From positions 1-9,222 of the forward strand of contig URYI01000074.1 of NCBI GenBank assembly GCA_900552055.1: a stretch of 9,222 nt of DNA. The letters run 5' to 3'. The notes under the pieces are model-generated. The model was not told the origin of the DNA and searched no databases. It saw only the letters and a list, made by a program, of their open reading frames with translations. The DNA is from an uncultured Eubacteriales bacterium (GTDB lineage: Bacteria > Bacillota > Clostridia > Christensenellales > QALW01). This document shows, one piece after another, positions 1-4,072 of this stretch; position 1 is the stretch's first letter; every line of letters starts with the position of its first letter. A program made the position numbers and the translations under genes.

Positions 1-4
1 TTAG

Positions 5-52
5 GGCAAGAAAGGAAGGGGCCTTTTTTCAAAGGCCCCTTCCTTTCTTGCC
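5..52. repeat. Perfect 22-bp inverted repeat (stem-loop)
   Basis: Bases 5-26 are the exact reverse complement of 31-52, with a 4-nt loop (27-30, TTTC on plus, GAAA on minus). It lies 50 nt past the stop codon of the minus-strand gene at 102-1232, so its transcript would fold into a very stable hairpin capped by a GNRA-type GAAA loop. This could end transcription or protect the 3' end. No run of U follows on the minus strand (the next bases are CTAA, then the window ends), so it is not a canonical intrinsic terminator. The arms are strongly purine on one side and pyrimidine on the other. The structure is certain; the role is inferred. Confidence 0.85.
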
Positions 53-101
53 GCCGCTCCGCCCTTTAAGGCGCGCTGAAGCTTTTATATTTCGTGCGGT
101 C

Positions 102-1232
102 TTATTCTTCTCCATAGGTCTGCCCGGTCTTTGCACTCTGATAAAGTACCCAGTAGCCCTCCCCTTGCGGGTCTTTAATGCTGGCCGGAAGCCATTGGCA
201 GTATTTCGCCAGATTTTCAGGGGGCGCAAGTGCAAATTGGCCGGGCACCCCGTAGCATATATGCATGGGCGCGCCCTCTTCGTCATATATTATCCCTACT
301 ATGTAATGACCTTTTTCTTCGCCCTCCGTATACTCTACTTTAACCCATTTGGAACCTGGAATCATATCACAAAGCTCATCCAGCTGCGCATTGTCTGTTA
401 AAAGCCGCTCAAAATGCTCTTTGTTTTGTTCATAGAAATCTGCGCTTTCGTCGGGCAGGGCTTCAAAACCGTATTCTGGTGCAGTTTTGTCTGCGGTATC
501 AGAATTATTTTTCTGCATTTCGGATGCTGTATCCGCATTAAAAATATTATCGCTTGGCTTGAATTCTGCGCGCTGTCCGGCGGTTCCTTCTTCAGACTCA
601 TTATTTTGCATACGGGCCGGAGACCCATTTGAGGCCTGGGCCGGCTGGCGCGCGTAATCGGTCTTTGCCGCTGCTTCAGCCGAAATTTTCGTGTTGCGGC
701 TATGAATATTATTTTGGTTTATTTGTTTAACCATTTCAGGTTCAAACTTAATAGTGTCAGAGGTTACTCCCTCGCTGACTTCGCCGTCGCTCGCAGTATA
801 GCTCCAGCGCTGATAATTTTGTCCCAGCCTTGTTCCTGTTGCATGGCAGAGCTTATCGGTAAAATCCTTGTGCCAGGTTGAGCCTGAACCGCGGTGCCCG
901 GTTATTACAGGGTAGAGAAAGCCGTTTTCCTTGTAAAATATGCCTGCGGCCAGAATGTCATCCATTCCCGGCATGGGCAGCTTAAGATTAAAATCGGCAA
1001 ATGCTGCTTCAGGAAGCACGCGGATTGGGCCAAGCTGAAATATTTGGCCGTTTAAATAAAGCGCGCATAAATATTCGCCTTTTCCCGGACCGGTCAGCGC
1101 TTTGCTGCCGAAGGCCAGGCGGCAGGCAGAAGGCAGCCATTCAAATTTTAGATAGCCGGTGGCTTCGCCGTTTTCGGAAAATCCGGCAGTTTCCTGCCTT
1201 AATACCATTAAAAATTTATTATTAATCCCCAT
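102..1232 (-). CDS. Uncharacterised two-domain protein, 376 aa
   Basis: I do not recognise a function. The start is well supported: AAAGGAG (1241-1247, minus strand) lies 8 nt before the ATG; an internal Met at residue 9 is a less likely start. Residues 1-125 look folded: a GYLKFEW strand near 26, a YLCALYLNGQIFQLGPIRV beta-like stretch at 54-72, then ITGHRGSGSTWHKDF at 110-124. Residues about 145-265 are polar and low in complexity (Asn, Gln, Ala, Ser, Thr, Glu), likely a disordered linker. Residues 266-376 form a second folded unit with SKWVKVEY (294), GHYIVGIIYDE (308), ICYGVPG (325), WLP (347) and GYWVLYQSAKTG (359). No signal peptide or membrane helix is visible, so a cytoplasmic location is inferred. 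From memory the pattern resembles unannotated two-part proteins of Clostridia, but I cannot confirm a family. It is transcribed divergently from glmU, probably as a single gene. I found no clear promoter for it. Confidence 0.85.
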   Translation of the reverse strand: MGINNKFLMVLRQETAGFSENGEATGYLKFEWLPSACRLAFGSKALTGPGKGEYLCALYLNGQIFQLGPIRVLPEAAFADFNLKLPMPGMDDILAAGIFYKENGFLYPVITGHRGSGSTWHKDFTDKLCHATGTRLGQNYQRWSYTASDGEVSEGVTSDTIKFEPEMVKQINQNNIHSRNTKISAEAAAKTDYARQPAQASNGSPARMQNNESEEGTAGQRAEFKPSDNIFNADTASEMQKNNSDTADKTAPEYGFEALPDESADFYEQNKEHFERLLTDNAQLDELCDMIPGSKWVKVEYTEGEEKGHYIVGIIYDEEGAPMHICYGVPGQFALAPPENLAKYCQWLPASIKDPQGEGYWVLYQSAKTGQTYGEE

Positions 1233-1379
1233 AGCGTTCTCTCCTTTATGTATTTATAGCCGGCCGTTTCGTCACGGCATATTGTGTTCCCTAAAAGCTT
1301 TAAAATTTACGCACATTCTTTTATATGCCGGAGAGGCAAAATATATACCCGTCAACATGCGTGAAACGGGGGAAATATC
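1233..1379. other. Divergent intergenic region upstream of the minus-strand gene
   Basis: This holds the 5' side of the minus-strand gene (Shine-Dalgarno at 1241-1247) and the sequence upstream of the glmU promoter. Two short inverted repeats are visible: GCCGT (1263-1267) with ACGGC (1274-1278), and CCCGT (1348-1352) with ACGGG (1366-1370). The second ends 9 bp before the glmU -35 box, where a regulator could bind. For the minus strand, a -10-like TATAAA reads at 1325-1320 and a TTGACG at 1355-1350, but their 24-bp spacing is too long for a sigma-A promoter. No small gene is credible here. Confidence 0.5.
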
Positions 1380-1409
1380 TTGACAGGTGCGGCTTATAGA
1401 GAGTAAAAT
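1380..1409 (+). promoter_or_regulatory. Sigma-A promoter for glmU
   Basis: The -35 box TTGACA (1380-1385) is a perfect consensus match. The -10 box TAAAAT (1404-1409) matches five of six positions, with an 18-bp spacer. Transcription would start near 1416 and leave a leader of about 137 nt before the glmU ATG. It is the only good plus-strand promoter between the divergent genes. The boxes are seen directly; activity is inferred. Confidence 0.75.
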
Positions 1410-1432
1410 ATAAAAAATACCGGCGCATTTTG

Positions 1433-1461
1433 CTTTAGTGCTGTTTTTAAGCGTCCTAAAG
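1433..1461 (+). other. Stem-loop in the glmU leader
   Basis: CTTTAG (1433-1438) pairs with CTAAAG (1456-1461). TGCT (1439-1442) can extend the helix against AGCG (1450-1453) with one wobble pair and a 2-nt bulge. It sits about 18 nt into the predicted transcript. It does not match the conserved core of a T-box or the glmS ribozyme. Any regulatory role is speculative. Confidence 0.35.
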
Positions 1462-1489
1462 AAAGCCCGCTAAAATATCTCAATTTTAT

Positions 1490-1514
1490 GGTCCGGAGCT
1501 GCTGGCTCAGGGCC
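1490..1514 (+). other. GC-rich hairpin before glmU, possible attenuator
   Basis: GGTCC (1490-1494) pairs with GGGCC (1510-1514) using one G-U pair. After a G/A mismatch, GAGC (1496-1499) pairs with GCTC (1505-1508) around a 5-nt loop. The bases that follow are T-rich but interrupted (TTTGAGTGTTTT). GTCC (1491-1494) can instead pair with GGAC (1527-1530), so two exclusive folds are possible just before the glmU start. This would suit transcription attenuation, but the U-run is poor and no ligand motif is visible. Confidence 0.35.
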
Positions 1515-1542
1515 TTTGAGTGTTTTGGACACGGGCGGAAAC

Positions 1543-1546
1543 GGAG
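1543..1546 (+). promoter_or_regulatory. Ribosome binding site fixing the glmU start
   Basis: GGAG lies 6 nt before the ATG at 1553. The upstream in-frame GTG at 1520 has no such site and would add 11 residues that GlmU proteins lack, so the ATG is preferred. Confidence 0.8.
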
Positions 1547-1552
1547 TATTAT

Positions 1553-2935
1553 ATGACTTTAAGCGGAATTATTTTGGCTGCGGGACAGGGTACCCGCATG
1601 AAATCAGAGCTGCCCAAGGTGCTGCACAGCGTTTGCGGGCTGCCTATTGTCATGCATGTATGCCGGGCATTTGCTGAAGCGGGCATTCAACGTCCGGTGG
1701 CAGTGGTGGGAAATAAGCATGAAATGGTAATGCAGGCAATGGGGCAGAGCGTGGATTTTGCTTATCAGGAGAAGCAGCTGGGGACGGGGCATGCAGTTCT
1801 GACAGCGCTGCCTCAAATTGCTGAGGACGGCCTGGTGGTTATATGTGCCGGAGATATGCCTCTTATTACCGGAGAAACTATTTCCCAGCTTATTAAAAAT
1901 ACTTTGGAGAGAGATTACGCGGCCTGTGTGCTTACAGCCGTACTGCCGTCATCTGCTGGGTACGGCCGAATTGTAAGAGGGAAAAACGGTGAACTGATAA
2001 AAATTGTTGAGGAGAGAGATGCGTCGCCGGAGGAAAAAGAGATACGCGAGGTAAATACTTCGGTCTATTGCTTCCAGGTTAAAGCGCTCAGAGGGGTGCT
2101 TTCCAGGCTTAGGCCGGATAACGCGCAGGGGGAATTGTATCTGACGGACGCGCTTGAGTTATTGAGCGCTGCCGGAGCGCGTACGGGTGCTATGCAGGCG
2201 GAGGATTACCGCGAGGCTATGGGTATAAACGATCGTGTGCAGCTTGCTCAAGCGGCTAAGTTGATGCAGGAAAGGATAAACCGCCGTCATATGCTTAACG
2301 GCGTTACCCTTATAGACCCTGAAAGCATTTATATTGACTGGGATGTGGAGATAGGCAGGGATACTGTTATATATCCTAATAATTATCTGTGTTCTGGAAC
2401 TGTTATTGGCGAGGGCTGCACTCTTTATGAAGGCAATCGATTGGAAAAGAGCAGGCTGGGCGACGGCGTGAGTATAAGATGCTCTACCCTTATAGAGGCG
2501 GAAGTTGGCTCAAACAGCACCGTTGGGCCTAACGCTTATCTGAGGCCTAAGGCGATTGTAGGCAATAATGCCCGAATTGGTGATTTTGTGGAACTGAAGA
2601 ATTGCTCTATAGGCAATAAGAGCAAGGTCAGTCATTTGGCGTATGTGGGTGACGCAGATGTTGGCTCAGGGTGCAATATAGGCTGCGGAGTGGTGTTTGT
2701 AAATTATGACGGCAAGCATAAGTTCAGGAGCAAAATAGGCGATAATGTGTTTGTGGGGTCAAACTCCAATCTGGTTGCGCCTGTTGTATTAGAGGACGGC
2801 GCGTATGTTGCTGCGGGTTCTACCGTAACGCAGGATGTTCCCGGCGGGGCGCTCTGCATTGCAAGAGCCAGACAGACAGTAAAGCCAGGCTGGGCGGAGC
2901 AGAAGCGCAGGGAATGGGAAAAAGAATCTAAATAG
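1553..2935 (+). CDS. glmU: Bifunctional GlmU: GlcN-1-P acetyltransferase / GlcNAc-1-P uridylyltransferase
   Basis: GlmU makes UDP-N-acetylglucosamine in the cytoplasm in two steps: acetyl-CoA-dependent acetylation of glucosamine-1-phosphate, then uridylyl transfer from UTP. The product feeds peptidoglycan and teichoic acid synthesis. The 460-residue length is typical. The N-terminal nucleotidyltransferase (about 1-230) shows LAAGQGTRM (8-16), Lys22, QLGTGHAV (75-82), the metal-binding Asp101 in GDMPL, GYGRIV (136-141), Asn168 and Asn226. A helical linker (about 228-245) leads to a left-handed beta-helix of hexapeptide repeats (about 250-435). There, Arg331, the catalytic-base His361 (SHLAYVGD) and Asn384-Tyr385 (VNYDGKHKF) match E. 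coli Arg333, His363 and Asn386-Tyr387. The C-terminus is short and basic/acidic. All key residues are present, so both activities are expected. It has its own promoter and a structured leader. In many Bacillota the next gene is prs; here it is not. Confidence 0.98.
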   Translation: MTLSGIILAAGQGTRMKSELPKVLHSVCGLPIVMHVCRAFAEAGIQRPVAVVGNKHEMVMQAMGQSVDFAYQEKQLGTGHAVLTALPQIAEDGLVVICAGDMPLITGETISQLIKNTLERDYAACVLTAVLPSSAGYGRIVRGKNGELIKIVEERDASPEEKEIREVNTSVYCFQVKALRGVLSRLRPDNAQGELYLTDALELLSAAGARTGAMQAEDYREAMGINDRVQLAQAAKLMQERINRRHMLNGVTLIDPESIYIDWDVEIGRDTVIYPNNYLCSGTVIGEGCTLYEGNRLEKSRLGDGVSIRCSTLIEAEVGSNSTVGPNAYLRPKAIVGNNARIGDFVELKNCSIGNKSKVSHLAYVGDADVGSGCNIGCGVVFVNYDGKHKFRSKIGDNVFVGSNSNLVAPVVLEDGAYVAAGSTVTQDVPGGALCIARARQTVKPGWAEQKRREWEKESK

Positions 2936-2957
2936 GCTGCTGATTTTATCAAACGCC

Positions 2958-2982
2958 GGGTGTACCGCGGCGGGCGGGTGGG
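2958..2982 (+). other. Potential G-quadruplex 22 nt after the glmU stop
   Basis: Four GGG runs lie at 2958-2960, 2972-2974, 2976-2978 and 2980-2982, with loops of 11, 1 and 1 nt. An extra GG at 2969-2970 could replace the first run in a two-layer form. The run is on the coding strand, so it could fold in the glmU mRNA 3' end. The motif is directly visible; folding is inferred. Confidence 0.4.
2967..2978 (+). repeat. Direct repeat GCGGCGGGCGGG, copy 1
   Basis: This 12-bp sequence recurs exactly at 3075-3086, 108 bp downstream. The two copies flank the 15-bp stem-loop at 2993-3030. It may be a duplicated G-rich element or chance in GC-rich DNA. Confidence 0.5.
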
Positions 2983-2992
2983 AAAGATAAAG

Positions 2993-3030
2993 GGCTCCCT
3001 AAGCGGCGGATATGGGCCGCTTAGGGAGCC
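2993..3030. repeat. Perfect 15-bp stem-loop after glmU
   Basis: GGCTCCCTAAGCGGC (2993-3007) is the exact reverse complement of 3016-3030, with an 8-nt loop. It lies 57 nt after the glmU stop and is the best candidate for the transcript end or a 3' stabilising structure. On the plus strand no T-run follows (GGCCGGCG). The minus strand is followed by CTTTATCTTTCC, yet no minus-strand gene ends here. I therefore call it a stem-loop rather than a confident terminator. Confidence 0.75.
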
Positions 3031-3074
3031 GGCCGGCGTAAGACGGCCTCATTATTGCCGCAGCACATAGTGCG

Positions 3075-3094
3075 GCGGCGGGCGGGCAGCCCGC
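3075..3094 (+). repeat. Direct repeat copy 2 merging into a small GC hairpin
   Basis: GCGGCGGGCGGG (3075-3086) is the second copy of the repeat at 2967-2978. Its end forms a 5-bp hairpin, GCGGG (3082-3086) with CCCGC (3090-3094). The hairpin is followed by AT-rich sequence containing TGTTTTGTTT (3111-3120). The distance to the T-run is too long for a standard terminator. Confidence 0.45.
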
Positions 3095-3176
3095 TGTATT
3101 AATTTAAAATTGTTTTGTTTGGTGTATGTATATTGATGGGTTATTGGCGAAAAAGGCCGGGCCCGGCTTCCCACCC

Positions 3177-3227
3177 CCCTCATTTTTGCTGTCCCCCTTT
3201 CAGGCGGACAGCAAAAATCAAGGAGGG
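3177..3227. repeat. Long stem-loop (13 bp plus 5 bp) between glmU and pth
   Basis: ATTTTTGCTGTCC (3182-3194) is the exact reverse complement of 3206-3218, with an 11-nt loop. CCCTC (3177-3181) pairs further out with GAGGG (3223-3227) across a 4-nt bulge. The T-run is in the 5' arm and the A-run in the 3' arm, so neither strand has the trailing U-run of an intrinsic terminator. Function unknown. Confidence 0.7.
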
Positions 3228-3254
3228 CCCGCGCACCAATCGACGTTTTTGCGG

Positions 3255-3286
3255 CATATATCTTTCCCTTTTTTCCATATATCTTT
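3255..3286 (+). repeat. 11-bp direct repeat CATATATCTTT with 21-bp period
   Basis: CATATATCTTT occurs at 3255-3265 and 3276-3286, separated by a pyrimidine-only 10-nt spacer. The 21-bp period places both copies on the same face of the helix, as expected for a pair of protein half-sites. It lies about 93 bp before the pth ATG. An operator role is inferred only from geometry. Confidence 0.4.
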
Positions 3287-3309
3287 GGGCTTTTAATCTG
3301 CGCGGCCCC

Positions 3310-3332
3310 GCCAGGCCGCTTCGCGTCCTGGC
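3310..3332. repeat. Short stem-loop upstream of pth
   Basis: GCCAGG (3310-3315) pairs with CCTGGC (3327-3332). Inside it, after a C/T mismatch, CGC (3317-3319) pairs with GCG (3323-3325) around a 3-nt loop. It is followed by AATTATAAAA, not a T-run. Role unknown. Confidence 0.5.
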
Positions 3333-3346
3333 CTGAATTATAAAAC

Positions 3347-3372
3347 CCGCCCCAGCCGGGCGGAGCGGAGGA
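3347..3372 (+). promoter_or_regulatory. GC hairpin abutting the pth ribosome binding site
   Basis: CCGCCC (3347-3352) pairs with GGGCGG (3358-3363) around a 5-nt loop. Only 3 nt later comes the Shine-Dalgarno GGAGGA (3367-3372), 6 nt before the pth ATG. The hairpin leaves the site free as drawn, but alternative pairing of the C-rich arm with the G-rich Shine-Dalgarno could mask it. Confidence 0.45.
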
Positions 3373-3378
3373 GCGTAT

Positions 3379-3999
3379 ATGTTCTTTAGGAGGAACAAAG
3401 CCGGCGACGGTAATATTTTTTTAATAGTAGGACTGGGTAATCCTGGCCGTGAGTACAGCGATTCACGGCATAACTGCGGCTTTAAAGCGATTGAATGCCT
3501 TGCCTCCCAATTATCCGGTCTTACTCCCTTTAAGGAAAAGCATAGGGCTATGCTTGCAAAATGCAGATTGGATGCCGGGCAGCTTATAATTGCCTGTCCC
3601 GTGACTTATATGAATGCCAGCGGCGAGAGCGTTAGAGAACTGCTTAATTATTATAAGCTTCCTTCCAGTCATCTTATGGTTATATACGATGATATAGATT
3701 TGCCTTTAGGCGCGCTGCGTGTGCGCGCTTCAGGTGGTCCGGGTACGCATAACGGCATGCGCTCAATAGTTTCTAATATAGGAGAAGATTTTAACCGTAT
3801 CCGTATCGGCATAGGCAAGCCGCCCGCCCAAATGCAGCTTGCAGATTTTGTTCTTGGAAAATTTACTCAGGACGAATTGCCGCTGATGCAGTGCGCATAT
3901 CAAAGAGCGGCCGATTGCGCGCTGGAATTTGCTTCTTCGGGCATAGAAAAAGCTATGGCCAAGTATAATATAAATGTAAAGGAAAAGCGCGCTGAATAA
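3379..3999 (+). CDS. pth: Peptidyl-tRNA hydrolase
   Basis: Pth cleaves the ester bond of peptidyl-tRNAs that drop off ribosomes, freeing tRNA in the cytoplasm; it is normally essential. At 206 residues it is slightly longer than the roughly 190-residue norm, because about 10 extra residues (MFFRRNKAGDG) precede the usual start. Such a tail is familiar in Clostridia. The family signatures are intact: VGLGNPG (17-23, Asn21), catalytic His31 in SRHNCGF, Asn79 in TYMNASG, Asp104 in DDIDLPLG and Asn125 in GTHNGMRSI. The start has a strong GGAGGA site 6 nt upstream. A second perfect AGGAGGA (3388-3394) lies inside the first codons, but no start codon follows at a suitable distance. mfd begins 73 nt after the stop with no terminator in between, so the two are probably cotranscribed, as in many Bacillota. 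Confidence 0.97.
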   Translation: MFFRRNKAGDGNIFLIVGLGNPGREYSDSRHNCGFKAIECLASQLSGLTPFKEKHRAMLAKCRLDAGQLIIACPVTYMNASGESVRELLNYYKLPSSHLMVIYDDIDLPLGALRVRASGGPGTHNGMRSIVSNIGEDFNRIRIGIGKPPAQMQLADFVLGKFTQDELPLMQCAYQRAADCALEFASSGIEKAMAKYNINVKEKRAE

Positions 4000-4028
4000 C
4001 AGGCGTGCTGAAATTCTTTAATACTAAA

Positions 4029-4047
4029 GTGCCGGCGCTGACGGCAC
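4029..4047 (+). other. Small hairpin in the pth-mfd gap
   Basis: GTGCCG (4029-4034) pairs with CGGCAC (4042-4047) around a 7-nt loop. It is followed by AAACCGCATCC, with no U-run, so it should not end transcription. It might be a processing or stability element between the two cistrons. Confidence 0.35.
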
Positions 4048-4072
4048 AAACCGCATCCTGTCAAGGTGATAT

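Larger units (their letters stand above)
2936..3378. other. GC-rich intergenic region between glmU and pth, no credible gene
   Basis: This 443-bp gap holds G-run repeats, several perfect stem-loops, a 12-bp palindrome (GCCGGGCCCGGC, 3156-3167) and a spaced direct repeat. The only open frame of note (3115-3336, 73 codons) is Pro/Arg/Cys-rich, lacks a Shine-Dalgarno site and runs through hairpins, so I do not call it. A -10-like TATAAA occurs at 3339-3344, but no -35 box sits at the right distance, so the pth promoter is unclear. prs, often found between glmU and pth in Bacillota, is absent with no visible remnant. Confidence 0.6.

Noticed and set aside
1320..1346. Sporulation sigma-E-like promoter for the minus-strand gene (ATATT and CATATAAA)
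   Set aside because: The spacing between the two elements is about 12 bp, shorter than the usual 14-15, and AT-rich matches of this kind arise easily by chance.
1520..1552. GTG start that would extend GlmU by 11 residues
   Set aside because: The ATG at 1553 has GGAG at the right distance and yields the standard GlmU N-terminus; the extension has no homologous counterpart.
1416..1552. T-box riboswitch or glmS-type ribozyme in the glmU leader
   Set aside because: No T-box antiterminator core and no glmS ribozyme features are visible; glmU is also not the usual host of the glmS ribozyme.
3156..3167. Palindrome GCCGGGCCCGGC as a minus-strand terminator (TTTTT follows on that strand)
   Set aside because: With a realistic loop only about four pairs remain, and no minus-strand gene ends there.
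3115..3336. 73-codon plus-strand open frame in the glmU-pth gap
   Set aside because: No Shine-Dalgarno site, odd Pro/Arg/Cys composition, and it runs through two stem-loops and the spaced direct repeat.
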